A stretch of 64,000 bases of DNA from Duganella zoogloeoides (GTDB lineage: Bacteria > Pseudomonadota > Gammaproteobacteria > Burkholderiales > Burkholderiaceae_D): positions 4,216,001 through 4,280,000 of the forward strand of contig NZ_CP140152.1 in assembly GCF_034479515.1 (NCBI RefSeq), read 5' to 3'. Position 1 is the stretch's first letter, and each line of letters starts with the position of its first letter. The notes under the pieces were generated by a model. The model was not told where the DNA came from, did not search any database, and saw only the letters and a program-made list of their open reading frames with translations. Of this stretch, positions 54,096 through 63,449 are shown piece by piece. A program made the translations under genes and the position numbers.

Positions 54096-54569
54096 CTACT
54101 CGGTCTTGCGCGGCTTGCTTTCCTCACCCACTTCCGCAATCGCATTCTGGAACTCGGCCAGGTCTTCGAAGTTTTTGTAGACGGAAGCAAAACGGATGTA
54201 GGCCACGGTATCGAGGCACTGCAATTCCTGCATGACCAGTTCGCCGATGTAGCCGGTATCGACTTCGCGCAGGCCGCTGGTGAGCAGTTTTTCTTTGATG
54301 GACGAGACCGCCGCATCGACGGCGGGCGCCGCCACGGGGCGTTTGCGCAAGGCCAGCGACAGGCTGCCACGCAATTTTTCCGCCGAGTATTCGGTACGGC
54401 TGCCGTTCTTCTTGACCACGGCCGGCATCACCAGCTCGATGCGCTCGTACGTGGTAAATCGTTTATCACATTTCGTGCAGCGACGGCGACGGCGGATGGC
54501 ATCCCCTTCCTCGGATACACGCGTATCGAGAACCTGGGTATCGTCATGCTGGCAGAACGGACATTTCAT
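54096..54569 (-). CDS. nrdR: Transcriptional repressor NrdR
   Basis: A 157-aa repressor starting [17 protein letters not shown]. The zinc ribbon uses CPFC and [13 protein letters not shown], and the ATP-cone follows ([20 protein letters not shown]). NrdR represses ribonucleotide reductase genes in response to dATP. ATG 54569 matches the invariant MKCPFC start. It follows glyA on the same strand after 57 nt, the usual glyA-nrdR pair. Confidence 0.96.
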   Translation of the reverse strand: MKCPFCQHDDTQVLDTRVSEEGDAIRRRRRCTKCDKRFTTYERIELVMPAVVKKNGSRTEYSAEKLRGSLSLALRKRPVAAPAVDAAVSSIKEKLLTSGLREVDTGYIGELVMQELQCLDTVAYIRFASVYKNFEDLAEFQNAIAEVGEESKPRKTE

Positions 54570-54626
54570 ATGAGCCACTGAATATTGAAACGGCGCGCCG
54601 GTGGTGACCGCCGGCGCGCCAGGGGA

Positions 54627-55874
54627 TTACTTGGCGTAGACCGGGTACTTGTCGGCCAACACTTTAACAGCAGCTTTGACACGCTCGATGGTGGCGGCGT
54701 CGTGCGGGTTGTCCAGCACGTCGGCGATCAGGTTGCCCACTTCTTCCGCTTCGGCTTCCTTGAAACCACGGGTGGTCATCGCTGGCGAACCGAGGCGGAT
54801 GCCCGAGGTCACGAACGGCTTCTGCGGATCGTTCGGGATGCCGTTCTTGTTGGTGGTGATGTGGGCGGTGCCCAGGATCGCTTCGGCTTCCTTGCCGGTC
54901 AGGTTCTTCGGACGCAGGTCCACCAGCATCACGTGCGACTCGGTGCCGCCGGAGACGATACGCAGGCCGCGCTTGATCAGGGTCTTGGCCAGCACGTCGG
55001 CGTTGATCACCACTTGTTGCTGGTAAGCCTTGAATTCAGGCGTCAGCGCTTCCTTGAAAGCCACTGCCTTGCCGGCGATGACGTGCATCAGCGGGCCGCC
55101 CTGGATGCCGGGGAAGATGGCCGAGTTGATGATTTTCTCGTGCTCGGCCTTCATCAGGATGATGCCGCCGCGCGGGCCGCGCAACGATTTGTGCGTGGTC
55201 GAGGTGACGAAGTCGGCGTGCGGCACCGGGTTCGGGTACAGGCCTGCAGCGATCAGGCCTGCGTAGTGGGCCATATCGACCATGAAGTAAGCGCCCACTG
55301 CCTTGGCAACGGCTGCAAAACGCTCAAAGTCGATCTTTTTCGAGAAGGCCGACGCGCCGGCGATGATCAGCTTCGGCTTGTGTTCCTTGGCCAGCGCTTC
55401 CATCGCGTCGTAGTCGATGTCTTCTTCAGCGGTCAGGCCGTACGACACCACGTTGAACCATTTGCCGGACATGTTCAATGGCATGCCGTGGGTCAGGTGG
55501 CCGCCTTCGGCCAGCGACATGCCCATGATGGTGTCGCCTGGTTTCAGGACGGCGAAGAACACGCCCTGGTTTGCCTGCGAGCCGGAGTTCGGCTGCACGT
55601 TGGCCGCTTCCGCGCCGAACAGCTGCTTGACGCGGTCGATCGCCAGTTGCTCGACGACGTCCACGTATTCGCAGCCACCGTAGTAGCGCTTGCCTGGGTA
55701 GCCTTCGGCGTATTTATTGGTCAGCTGGGAGCCTTGGGCTTCCATGACGGCTGGCGAGGTGTAGTTCTCGGAAGCGATCAGTTCGATGTGGTCGTGCTGG
55801 CGGGTGTTTTCGTTCTGGATGGCGCCGAACAGTTCCGGGTCAACGCTGGCGAGGGTGTGATCTTTTGCGAACAT
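54627..55874 (-). CDS. glyA: Serine hydroxymethyltransferase
   Basis: A 415-aa PLP enzyme converting serine and tetrahydrofolate to glycine and methylene-THF. Motifs: [37 protein letters not shown] (in pieces), the PLP lysine in [17 protein letters not shown], and [13 protein letters not shown] 55874 begins MFAKDHTL; longer upstream frames run through the riboswitch. GGAG precedes the ATG. Expression is probably set by the ZTP riboswitch upstream. Confidence 0.97.
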   Translation of the reverse strand: MFAKDHTLASVDPELFGAIQNENTRQHDHIELIASENYTSPAVMEAQGSQLTNKYAEGYPGKRYYGGCEYVDVVEQLAIDRVKQLFGAEAANVQPNSGSQANQGVFFAVLKPGDTIMGMSLAEGGHLTHGMPLNMSGKWFNVVSYGLTAEEDIDYDAMEALAKEHKPKLIIAGASAFSKKIDFERFAAVAKAVGAYFMVDMAHYAGLIAAGLYPNPVPHADFVTSTTHKSLRGPRGGIILMKAEHEKIINSAIFPGIQGGPLMHVIAGKAVAFKEALTPEFKAYQQQVVINADVLAKTLIKRGLRIVSGGTESHVMLVDLRPKNLTGKEAEAILGTAHITTNKNGIPNDPQKPFVTSGIRLGSPAMTTRGFKEAEAEEVGNLIADVLDNPHDAATIERVKAAVKVLADKYPVYAK

Positions 55875-55973
55875 GAAAAAACTCCAATAATGAGTAACGT
55901 TGTTGCTGGCAGGTTGGATCGAATGAGGGAAGCCAAAGCGGACAGGCAGCCTCTTTCGTGCATTCCATCGATG

Positions 55974-56098
55974 GGCTGCCCAGGCGAACGGCTGTTGAAA
56001 TCTCACGTTTCCCGATGGATGTCCATCTTTCGCCGACGGACCAGCGCACCATTTTGGGGCTGCCCGCAGCTTTTCGCCAGTTACGTGAGACGTAATGG
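55974..56098 (-). ncRNA. ZTP (pfl motif) riboswitch controlling glyA
   Basis: In the leftward leader of glyA the two conserved aptamer halves are seen: CACGTAACTGGCGAAAAG near the 5' end and CCGTTCGCCTGGGCAGCC at the 3' end. A linking hairpin and TCGGGAAACGTGAGA lie between. ZTP/pfl riboswitches sense the purine intermediate ZTP and commonly control glyA, folD and purH. The aptamer's GGGCAGCC can also pair with GGCTGCC about 22 nt downstream, a possible switching helix. The remaining leader to 55875 and 56099-56252 holds no gene. Confidence 0.85.
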
Positions 56099-56252
56099 AA
56101 CCCGGATTGTAATTTATGCGCCAGATTTGAGCAAATTTGCGCGAAAGGCGGGCTGATCTAATTTGCAACATCGGCATTTTGCGGCATCGCCGGGCGACAT
56201 TGGGCATTTCAGCTACAATTTTGCCACCCTGTCACTCACTCTAGGAACCCTC

Positions 56253-57002
56253 ATGATCGTCTTCATCACTGGCGCCTCCGCCGGCTTCGGCGCTGCCATG
56301 GCCCGCATCTTCGTTCAAAACGGCCATAAAGTCCTGATCGCCGGCCGCCGCGCCGACCGCCTGCAGGCCCTGGCCGCCGAACTGGGCGACGCCACCCTGC
56401 CGGTCGTGCTCGATGTGACCGACCGTGCGTCGATCGCGTCCGTGCTGGCTGGTTTGCCGGAAGCCTGGCGCCAGATCGACGTACTGGTTAACAACGCCGG
56501 CCTGGCACTGGGCGTGACGCCAGCGCACGAATCGTCGCTGGAAGACTGGGACACCATGATCGCCACCAATATCAGCGGTCTGGTTGCGATGACGCGCGCC
56601 ATCCTGCCGGACATGGTCAAGCGCGGCAGCGGCACGATCATCAATATCGGCTCGGTCGCCGGCGATACGCCTTATCCGGGCGGCAACGTGTATGGGGCGA
56701 CCAAGGCCTTCGTCGAGCAGTTCACGCTCAACCTGCGTGCCGACCTGGTGGGCACGGGCGTGCGCGCCACCAACCTGGCGCCGGGCCTGTGCGGCGGTAC
56801 CGAGTTTTCCAACGTGCGCATGAAGGGCAACGACGAGGCTGCCGCCAAGGTCTACGAAGGCACCACGCCGCTGACCGCCGACGATATCGCCAACACCGCG
56901 TACTGGATCGCCACCCTACCCGCGCATATCAATATCAACCGCATCGAGATGATGCCGACCTGCCAGGGTTATGGCCCGCTCAACATCAAGCGCACGCTGT
57001 AA
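56253..57002 (+). CDS. SDR-family oxidoreductase (YdfG-like)
   Basis: A 249-aa short-chain dehydrogenase. NADP-binding GASAGFGAAMA and the AGRRADRL arginine motif, the NNAGLALG motif, Ser in NIGSVAGDTPYPGG, and the Tyr-Lys pair in NVYGATKAFVEQF are all present. APGLCGGTEFSNVR and the C-terminal INRIEMMPTCQGYGPL fit the YdfG group, which oxidises 3-hydroxy acids such as allo-threonine. ATG 56253 has GGAA upstream and matches the family start. Confidence 0.9.
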   Translation: MIVFITGASAGFGAAMARIFVQNGHKVLIAGRRADRLQALAAELGDATLPVVLDVTDRASIASVLAGLPEAWRQIDVLVNNAGLALGVTPAHESSLEDWDTMIATNISGLVAMTRAILPDMVKRGSGTIINIGSVAGDTPYPGGNVYGATKAFVEQFTLNLRADLVGTGVRATNLAPGLCGGTEFSNVRMKGNDEAAAKVYEGTTPLTADDIANTAYWIATLPAHININRIEMMPTCQGYGPLNIKRTL

Positions 57003-57142
57003 GCGCGGCGCGGCGAATGGACAGTAAAACTTAAATTTCGCTGAATTTTGCAGGGGAAGGACGCAATTGGCCCGTCCTTCCTTCAACCAGAGCAATAAAT
57101 TCGCGTAGAATGTTGCTCAATCTTATTTGCAATCAACACAAC

Positions 57143-57556
57143 ATGCCAGCACAGTTCGACTGGAATGTCCGGGTCTATTACGAAGACACCGACGCCGGCG
57201 GGATCGTCTATTACGCCAACTACCTGAAATTCTTCGAGCGGGCCCGTACCGAATGGCTGCGCCACCTCAATGTGAACCAGCGCGCATTGCAGCAGGAACA
57301 TGACGTGTTGTTCGTCGTCAAAAGTGTGACCTCGGAGTATCATGCGCCTGCAAAGCTTGACGACGTAATAAAATTAACTCTTAGCATCCAAAAACTAGGC
57401 CGTGCATCGGTTGCATTCCAGCAGCAAGCATGGTGTGGCGAGCAATTGTTGAATTCGGCCCAGGTGACCATCGCCTGCGTCGATACCACCATGCGCTTGC
57501 GCGCCATACCATCCGCCGTGGCCGAAAAAATGCGTCACTACGTAATCTCCGACTGA
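57143..57556 (+). CDS. ybgC: Tol-Pal-associated acyl-CoA thioesterase
   Basis: A 137-aa hotdog-fold thioesterase: FDWNVRVYYEDTDAGGIVYYANYLKFFERARTEWLR in sequence, with the catalytic Asp of YEDTDAGG. It opens the tol-pal operon, 15 nt before tolQ. ATG 57143 (MPAQFDW) is chosen; 57110 is a possible alternative with no better ribosome site. Confidence 0.93.
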   Translation: MPAQFDWNVRVYYEDTDAGGIVYYANYLKFFERARTEWLRHLNVNQRALQQEHDVLFVVKSVTSEYHAPAKLDDVIKLTLSIQKLGRASVAFQQQAWCGEQLLNSAQVTIACVDTTMRLRAIPSAVAEKMRHYVISD

Positions 57557-57571
57557 TCAGACTGATAAACA

Positions 57572-58264
57572 ATGAACGTCACCCAAGACCTCTCTTTCAT
57601 CTCCCTCATCACCAATGCCCACCTGATCGTGCAGTTGATCATGGCGTTGTTGCTCATTATCTCGCTGGTCAGCTGGACCTACATCTTCAGCAAGCTGTTC
57701 GCAGTGCGTTCCGCGCGCCGCCAGACCGTGGAATTCGAAAAAACCTTCTGGGCCGGCGGCAACCTGCACGCGCTGCACCAGAATGCTGGCAAGGACCGCG
57801 CTGGCAGCGGCCCGCTGGCCCGCATCTTCGAAGCCGGCATGGGCGAATTCATCAAGAGCAAGGCCGCCTACGCCGCCAGCCGTGAAACCATGGACCACGG
57901 CGCCATCCTGGACGGCGCCCGCCGCGCCATGCGCGCTGCCTTCCAGCGCGAAATGGATGTACTGGAATCGCACCTGGCCTTCCTGGCCTCGGTCGGTTCG
58001 GTGTCGCCGTACATCGGCCTGCTCGGTACCGTGTGGGGCATCATGAACGCGTTCCGCGGTCTGGCCAATGTGCAGCAAGCCACGCTGGCAGCGGTCGCGC
58101 CCGGCATTGCCGAAGCGCTGATCGCTACCGCCATCGGCCTGTTCGCGGCGATTCCTGCGGTGGTGGCCTACAACCGCTTCTCGCACGATATCGATCGCCT
58201 GGCGATCCGCTTCGAGAGCTTTGTCGAAGAGTTCTCCAACATCCTGCAACGCCAGTCGCGCTAA
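57572..58264 (+). CDS. tolQ: Tol-Pal system proton channel subunit TolQ
   Basis: A 230-aa inner-membrane protein with three helices (LIVQLIMALLLIISLVSWTYIFSK; ASVGSVSPYIGLLGTVWGIMNAF; APGIAEALIATAIGLFAAIPAVVAYN). These match TolQ/ExbB. With TolR it turns proton flow into work on TolA. First of the tolQRAB-pal series. Confidence 0.96.
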   Translation: MNVTQDLSFISLITNAHLIVQLIMALLLIISLVSWTYIFSKLFAVRSARRQTVEFEKTFWAGGNLHALHQNAGKDRAGSGPLARIFEAGMGEFIKSKAAYAASRETMDHGAILDGARRAMRAAFQREMDVLESHLAFLASVGSVSPYIGLLGTVWGIMNAFRGLANVQQATLAAVAPGIAEALIATAIGLFAAIPAVVAYNRFSHDIDRLAIRFESFVEEFSNILQRQSR

Positions 58265-58293
58265 GCGCGGGCATTTGATAAGGCAGAGCGATC

Positions 58294-58731
58294 ATGGGTT
58301 CTTCTTTTAACAGCAGCATGCGCGGCGGCCGTGGCCGCAAGCTCAAGTCCGAAATCAACGTCGTGCCGTACATCGACGTGATGTTGTGCCTGCTGATCAT
58401 TTTCATGGTCATGCCGTCGGCCAACGACGCCTCGGTGGTGGACTTGCCGCACGCGGAAAAATCGACCAAGCCGCCCAGCGACTACGTGCAGATCGTCATC
58501 AAGCCCAACGGCGCGCTGTCGATCGGCGTCAAGGGCAAGGATGCGGACGCGCCGGAAACGGCGCCGAGCCGCGACGCGCTGGTGAAAAAGCTGCGCACCT
58601 TGCACGACGAGCATCCCGACTACCCGGTGCTGATCTCGGGCGACAAGGAAAGCAAGTACGACGACGTGATCCAGCTGATCTCGGAAGCGAAAAAAATGGG
58701 CATTACCCGCGTGGGTTTGGCCACTCAATAA
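58294..58731 (+). CDS. tolR: Tol-Pal system subunit TolR
   Basis: A 145-aa ExbD/TolR protein. The single helix VVPYIDVMLCLLIIFMVMPSAN contains the essential proton-carrying Asp. The periplasmic domain with YPVLISGDKESKYDDVIQLI follows. It starts 29 nt after tolQ and ends 13 nt before tolA. Confidence 0.95.
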   Translation: MGSSFNSSMRGGRGRKLKSEINVVPYIDVMLCLLIIFMVMPSANDASVVDLPHAEKSTKPPSDYVQIVIKPNGALSIGVKGKDADAPETAPSRDALVKKLRTLHDEHPDYPVLISGDKESKYDDVIQLISEAKKMGITRVGLATQ

Positions 58732-58744
58732 GAACGTTGAATAG

Positions 58745-59734
58745 ATGAATCCCCCTACCGCAGGCGGCCCGTACAAGGTGCCGCGACAACACAACGGCTG
58801 GCGCGCAACGATACTTGCCGTATCGGTGCACGCGGTGCTGTTGCTGTTCCTGTGGGTGGGCGTGAGCTGGCAGAACACCGAACCGACCGAAGTCCAGGCA
58901 GAAATCTGGGACATGACGGTGCAGGACGCCGCCCCCGCCGCCCCGCCGGAACCCCAACCGGAACCTGATCCAGAACCGACTCCGGCGCCGGAGCCTGAAC
59001 CCGTGCCGCCGCCCGTGGTCAAAGCTCCACCACCACCGCCGGTGGAAGTGCCACCTGCGCCCAAAGCACCCGACATCGCCCTCGAACGCCTGAAGGAAAA
59101 GAAGAAAAAGCTCGAGGAAGAGAAGAAGATCGCCGAGGCCAGGGAACTCAAGGAAGCCCAGCTGAAGAAAGAGGCGGACGAGAAGCAGGCCAAGCTCGAC
59201 GCCAAGAAGAAGGCTGAGCAGAAAAAACTTGCCGAGCAAAAAGCCCGGGAAGAGGAAGAAAAAGAACAGGAAGAGAAAGAGAAGAAACTCGCCGCCGAGC
59301 AAGCCAAGAAAAAGGCCGCCGCAGAGAAACTGGCCAAGGAAAAGGCGGACAAGGCTGACAAGGCCGCCAAGGATAAGGCGTTTGCTGCGGAAATGAGCCG
59401 GATTACCGGTTCGGCCGCCAAGGGTGCCACCGGGACGGCTGCGCAATCGACTGGCGGCAAGGTTGATGGCGGTTACTCGGCAGCGATCCGTACCAAGGTC
59501 AAGAACAACCTGGTCTATGGCGGCACAGACGATACGCTGACGGCAACCTACAAGATCACCCAGTTGCCAACCGGTGAAATTATTGGCGTTCGCAAGATCA
59601 AGGGCAGCGCCTCGCCTGCGTACGACAGTGCGATCGAGAACGCAATTGCCAAATCGTCACCGCTCCCGAAGAAAAAAGATGGTACGGTAGAGCGCGAACT
59701 GGAACTGAACTTCAACATGAAGGATATGCACTAA
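58745..59734 (+). CDS. tolA: Tol-Pal envelope-spanning protein TolA
   Basis: A 329-aa protein. An N-terminal membrane helix ([20 protein letters not shown]) leads to a proline-rich stretch (about 60-105), a long Lys/Glu/Ala helix (about 110-215) and a TonB-like C-terminal domain ([42 protein letters not shown] in pieces). It links TolQR to Pal and TolB across the periplasm. Its TAA overlaps the tolB ATG by one base. Confidence 0.94.
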   Translation: MNPPTAGGPYKVPRQHNGWRATILAVSVHAVLLLFLWVGVSWQNTEPTEVQAEIWDMTVQDAAPAAPPEPQPEPDPEPTPAPEPEPVPPPVVKAPPPPPVEVPPAPKAPDIALERLKEKKKKLEEEKKIAEARELKEAQLKKEADEKQAKLDAKKKAEQKKLAEQKAREEEEKEQEEKEKKLAAEQAKKKAAAEKLAKEKADKADKAAKDKAFAAEMSRITGSAAKGATGTAAQSTGGKVDGGYSAAIRTKVKNNLVYGGTDDTLTATYKITQLPTGEIIGVRKIKGSASPAYDSAIENAIAKSSPLPKKKDGTVERELELNFNMKDMH

Positions 59735-61008
59735 TGCAAACCAAATTTAAACACATCATTCTCTACGCCGGCCTGACCATCGCGGCCACCATGGGCAGCG
59801 CCCAGGCGCAGATGCGCATCGAAATTTCGGGCGCCGGCAGCAACCAGATCCCCGTCGCCGTGGCCGGCTTTGCCAACGAAGGCGTGGCCCCGCACATGGT
59901 CTCCGCCATTATCAAGGCCGACCTCGAACGCAGCGGCGCGTTTAAAATCATCGATGCCGGTGTGATCAGCGACGTCAACAACGTGGATTACAGCGGCTGG
60001 AAAGCCAAGGGCGCCGATGCGCTGGTGGTCGGCACCGTCAACGCCATGGCCGATGGCCGCTACGACGTGCGCTATAAACTGTACGACACCGTCAAGCAAT
60101 CGCAGATCTCCAACCTGGACAAGGCTGTGACCGCCCAGTTCACGCGCCTGTCCGCGCACCTGATCGCCGACGATGTGTTCTTCAAGCTGACCGGCGTGCG
60201 CGGTGCTTTTTCCACCCGCATTTCGTATGTAAAACAGGAAGGCCGCAGCAATATGCTGATGGTTGCCGACGCCGATGGCGAAGGCGAGCAACTGGCGCTG
60301 CGTTCCAACGAGCCGATCATTTCGCCGTCGTGGTCGCCGGACGGCACCAAGGTCGCGTACGTGTCGTTCGAGCAGAAAAAGCCGGTCGTCTATATCCAGA
60401 ACCTGATCACCCGCGCCCGCACCGTGGTGGCCAATGAAAAAGGCAATAACTCGGCGCCAGCCTGGGCGCCGGACGGCAACAAGCTGGCCGTGGCGCTGTC
60501 GCGTGACGGCAACTACGAGATCTACACGGTAAACGCCGACGGCAGCAACCTGCGCCGCGTCACCAGCAACGGCGGCATCGATACCGAGCCACAATGGTCG
60601 GCCGACGGCCAGAGCATCTACTTCACCAGCGACCGCAGCGGCGGCCCGCAAATTTATCGCATGAGCGCCAGCGGCGGCGACGCCAAGCGCGTGACCTTCT
60701 CCGGCACCTACAACACCAGCCCGCGCGTGTCGTCGGACGGCAAGACCCTGGCCTACATCTCGCGCCGCGACGGCAACTTCCAGCTGTACGTGCTGGACCT
60801 GGGCAGTGGCCAGGAAACGCGCCTGTCGGATACGACCAGCGACGAGTCGCCAAGTTTCGCGCCCAACGGCAAGTACATCATGTACGCCACGACGGCAGGC
60901 AGCCGCAAGTCGCTGGCCGTGGTCTCGGTGGATGGCCGTGTGAAGCAACGCCTGACCACTCAGGCGGGCAACATCAAGGAGCCCACCTGGGGTCCGTTCA
61001 TGCAGTAA
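59734..61008 (+). CDS. tolB: Tol-Pal periplasmic beta-propeller protein TolB
   Basis: A 424-aa exported protein: signal peptide ending TMGSAQA, an N-terminal domain, then a six-blade propeller with repeated [35 protein letters not shown] and [23 protein letters not shown] motifs. It binds Pal and helps tighten the outer membrane during division. Confidence 0.96.
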   Translation: MQTKFKHIILYAGLTIAATMGSAQAQMRIEISGAGSNQIPVAVAGFANEGVAPHMVSAIIKADLERSGAFKIIDAGVISDVNNVDYSGWKAKGADALVVGTVNAMADGRYDVRYKLYDTVKQSQISNLDKAVTAQFTRLSAHLIADDVFFKLTGVRGAFSTRISYVKQEGRSNMLMVADADGEGEQLALRSNEPIISPSWSPDGTKVAYVSFEQKKPVVYIQNLITRARTVVANEKGNNSAPAWAPDGNKLAVALSRDGNYEIYTVNADGSNLRRVTSNGGIDTEPQWSADGQSIYFTSDRSGGPQIYRMSASGGDAKRVTFSGTYNTSPRVSSDGKTLAYISRRDGNFQLYVLDLGSGQETRLSDTTSDESPSFAPNGKYIMYATTAGSRKSLAVVSVDGRVKQRLTTQAGNIKEPTWGPFMQ

Positions 61009-61042
61009 AACAATCAAAATCTAACGTTACTAGGAGAAACTC

Positions 61043-61576
61043 ATGCGTCAAATCAGCAGCTTAGCCCTCGTCCTGACCACGGCAGCGATCCTGTCGGCCT
61101 GCTCGTCGACCCCGATCAAGGAAAACACCCCGCCACCAGTGGTAGAGCGTCCAGCGACCGGCCCGGCAACGGCACCAGCGGACACCCGCACCGTGGCGCC
61201 AGTTGAAACCAAGTCGCTCGACCCGCTGGACGATCCAAAAGGCGTGCTGGCCAACCGCAGCGTGTACTTCGACTATGACAGCTACAGCGTGCGCGCCGAC
61301 GGCCGTCCAGTGGTGGAAAACCACTCGGCTTACCTGGCGAAAAACAAATCGCGCCAGATCCTGATCCAGGGTAACACCGATGACCGCGGCGGCTCCGAGT
61401 ACAACCTGGCCCTGGGCCTGAAGCGCGCCGAAGCCGTGCGTAAAGCCATGACCACGCTGGGCGTGTCCGATTCGCAAATCGAAGCCGTGTCGCTGGGCAA
61501 AGAGAAGCCAAAAGCTGCCGGCACCGATGAAGCCGCACGCGCTGAAAACCGCCGCGCCGACATCGTTTACAAGTAA
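61043..61576 (+). CDS. pal: Peptidoglycan-associated lipoprotein Pal
   Basis: A 177-aa outer-membrane lipoprotein. Lipobox ILSACSST, a proline/threonine-rich linker and an OmpA-like peptidoglycan domain: SVYFDYDSYSVRADGRPVVENHSAYL, QGNTDDRGGSEYNLALGLKRAEAV and AENRRADIVYK. AGGAGA precedes the ATG by about 7 nt. Confidence 0.96.
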   Translation: MRQISSLALVLTTAAILSACSSTPIKENTPPPVVERPATGPATAPADTRTVAPVETKSLDPLDDPKGVLANRSVYFDYDSYSVRADGRPVVENHSAYLAKNKSRQILIQGNTDDRGGSEYNLALGLKRAEAVRKAMTTLGVSDSQIEAVSLGKEKPKAAGTDEAARAENRRADIVYK

Positions 61577-61605
61577 TTTCTCTTTTGCCGGGTCACAGGC
61601 ATAAT

Positions 61606-61652
61606 ACGGGGCGGTACCCGGACTTGGTTCCCAAGTCCAGGCATCGCCCCGT
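61606..61652 (+). terminator. Hairpin between pal and cpoB
   Basis: ACGGGGCG and CGCCCCGT enclose an inner stem CGGACTTGG/CCAAGTCC. A T-rich stretch follows. It may terminate part of the transcripts after pal, or attenuate cpoB. Confidence 0.6.
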
Positions 61653-61682
61653 TTCCATTTTGATTTGTTGAAAGCGCCCGAC

Positions 61683-62438
61683 ATGATGAAACTCTCCAAA
61701 TCCGGCGTCTCCGCCGCCGTGCTCGCTGCGATGACCTGGCTGCCGCTGCAAGCCCATGCCGGCCTGTTCGATGACGACGAAGCCCGCAAGGCCCTGCTGG
61801 ACCTGCGCGCCAAGGTCGAAGCCTTGCGCGTCGAAACCAACGCCCGCCTCGAAACCAAGTCCGACAAGTCCAGCACGCTGGACATGATCAATCAGAACGA
61901 CAACACGATTCAGGAGATCGCCAAGCTGCGCGGCCAGATCGAAGTGCTGGCCAATGAAGTATCGATGGCCCAGAAGCGCCAGCGCGACCTGTACACCGAC
62001 CTCGACACGCGCATGCGCAAGCTCGAGCCGCGCGAAGTGAACGTGGACGGCAAAACCGCCCAGGTCGATCCGAGCGAAGAGCGCAGCTACGACGCCGCCA
62101 TGACCCAGTTCAAGGCCGGCGACTACAAGGCCGCCGGCGATGCCCTGGCCGCCTTCGTGCGCCAGTACCCTGCTTCCGTGTACACGCCGAACGCGCAGTA
62201 CTGGCTCGGCAACTCTTTCTACGCCCAGCGTGACTGCAAGAGCGCCATCGCGGCCCAGCAAGTGGTGCTGAAGAACTACGCCGACAGCCCGAAAGCGCCG
62301 GACGCCATGCTCAACATCGCCAGCTGCCAGACCGAGCTGAAAGACAAGGCGGCCAAGAAGACCTTGCAGGACCTGATCAAACAGTTCCCGGACTCGCAGG
62401 CGGCCGTGACGGCCAAGCAGCGCCTCGGCGGCAAGTAA
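61683..62438 (+). CDS. cpoB: Cell division coordinator CpoB (YbgF)
   Basis: A 251-aa periplasmic protein. Signal peptide ends LPLQAHA; then a coiled coil (ALLDLRAKVEALRVETNARLE, IAKLRGQIEVLANEV) and TPR repeats (YDAAMTQFKAGDYKAAGDAL, PNAQYWLGNSFYAQRDCKSA). It links Tol-Pal with PBP1b activity. The start is ATG 61683 or 61686. It closes the tol-pal operon. Confidence 0.94.
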   Translation: MMKLSKSGVSAAVLAAMTWLPLQAHAGLFDDDEARKALLDLRAKVEALRVETNARLETKSDKSSTLDMINQNDNTIQEIAKLRGQIEVLANEVSMAQKRQRDLYTDLDTRMRKLEPREVNVDGKTAQVDPSEERSYDAAMTQFKAGDYKAAGDALAAFVRQYPASVYTPNAQYWLGNSFYAQRDCKSAIAAQQVVLKNYADSPKAPDAMLNIASCQTELKDKAAKKTLQDLIKQFPDSQAAVTAKQRLGGK

Positions 62439-62527
62439 GCGCGTGCGTTGAGGCTGCCGGACAAATAAATTGTCCGGCAGGCATTTGACAGGATGTGCTG
62501 AAACATCCTATAATCTCGCTTCTTCGG

Positions 62528-62603
62528 GGGTCGTTAGCTCAGCTGGTAGAGCAGCGGACTTTTAATCCGTTGGTCGCAGGTTCGAATCCCGCACGGCCTA
62601 CCA
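62528..62603 (+). tRNA. tRNA-Lys (anticodon TTT), copy 1
   Basis: A 76-nt cloverleaf starting GGGTCGTTAGCTCAGCTGGT and ending ACGGCCTACCA with encoded CCA. The anticodon loop is CTTTTAA between GCGGA-type stems, giving anticodon TTT. Base pair 1-72 is a G-U wobble. Confidence 0.96.
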
Positions 62604-62616
62604 CCGAAGCACCCTT

Positions 62617-62692
62617 GGGTCGTTAGCTCAGCTGGTAGAGCAGCGGACTTTTAATCCGTTGGTCGCAGGTTCGAATCCCGCACGGCCTACCA
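62617..62692 (+). tRNA. tRNA-Lys (anticodon TTT), copy 2
   Basis: Identical in sequence to the copy 13 nt upstream. The second copy is followed by a strong terminator, so both are likely one transcript. Confidence 0.96.
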
Positions 62693-62706
62693 AGAATTAT
62701 CAAGGA

Positions 62707-62738
62707 AGCCCACGAATTTCGGTTCGTGGGCTTTTTTG
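62707..62738 (+). terminator. Terminator of the tRNA-Lys pair
   Basis: AGCCCACGAA and TTCGTGGGCT form a 10-bp stem with a 6-nt loop, followed by TTTTTGTTT. The next 140 bp (62739-62876) hold only an AT-rich promoter-like stretch. Confidence 0.9.
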
Positions 62739-62876
62739 TTTCTGGTCGCCCTCTGGTCGCACCGGAAGCGCTCCGCCCCCTTAGTAAAAAAAATTCCAAA
62801 AAATTAACAGGCCAAGGCCAATGCTTAGCCATACGGAAGAGGTATAAAATCGAGTCTTGTAATTAAGGGGGGAATC

Positions 62877-63449
62877 ATGTCAACGGACGATGACGGTGTA
62901 CCAGCAAGCCGCCAGACGGCAAGAGCAGCGCTAGTGAACATTCGCCGCATGCTCGCGGGTGAGGTGCCCTTTCCAACGTCGCCGGAAGCCGCCGCAGAAA
63001 TGGTCAAAGCTGCGGTTCCCGTCCAGGCACCGCAACAGGACGAGCCACCCTTCCTTGGCACCTCAGATCAAGTCATGGCAGGTTTCGAAGGAGCTGCGCA
63101 GAGAACACCTGACGGCACAGAGTACTGGAGCGCCATCGACCTAATGGAGCTCCTGGGCTACGGATCATGGAATCACTTTGAGCCAGTGATAAAGCGCGCC
63201 TACATCGCATGCAATCAAAGCGGCCTCACGATTAATGAACACTTCGCTGAGATCCATGAAAAAGTTGATACCGAAGGCGGCGTAGAACTTCGAATCCGCG
63301 ACGTTAACGTCACCCGATATGGTGCCTATCTAATTGCTCAAAATGGCGACTCGAAGAAGAAGCAGGTGGCGTTTGCTCAAACATACTTTGCTGCTCAAAC
63401 GCGCCGCCAAGAGCTACAGACGCAGCGCAGCGAAGAAATCACTGAGTGA
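62877..63449 (+). CDS. DinD-like DNA-damage-inducible protein, truncated by an IS element
   Basis: A 190-aa reading frame. After a 70-residue extension, FEGAAQRTPDGTEYWSAIDLMELLGYGSWNHFEPVI and GAYLIAQNGDSKKKQVAFAQTYFAAQTRRQEL (in pieces) match the N-terminal half of DinD, a RecA-filament modulator of about 270 aa. The frame stops at a TGA that belongs to the first bases of the IS end (63447). The gene is therefore cut and the C-terminal half must lie beyond the element, if kept. GGGGG stands before the ATG. Confidence 0.7.
   Translation: MSTDDDGVPASRQTARAALVNIRRMLAGEVPFPTSPEAAAEMVKAAVPVQAPQQDEPPFLGTSDQVMAGFEGAAQRTPDGTEYWSAIDLMELLGYGSWNHFEPVIKRAYIACNQSGLTINEHFAEIHEKVDTEGGVELRIRDVNVTRYGAYLIAQNGDSKKKQVAFAQTYFAAQTRRQELQTQRSEEITE

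Noticed and set aside
62528..63449. Genomic island integrated at tRNA-Lys
   Set aside because: No integrase or duplicated tRNA end is visible inside the window. The only mobile item is the IS3-family element in dinD.
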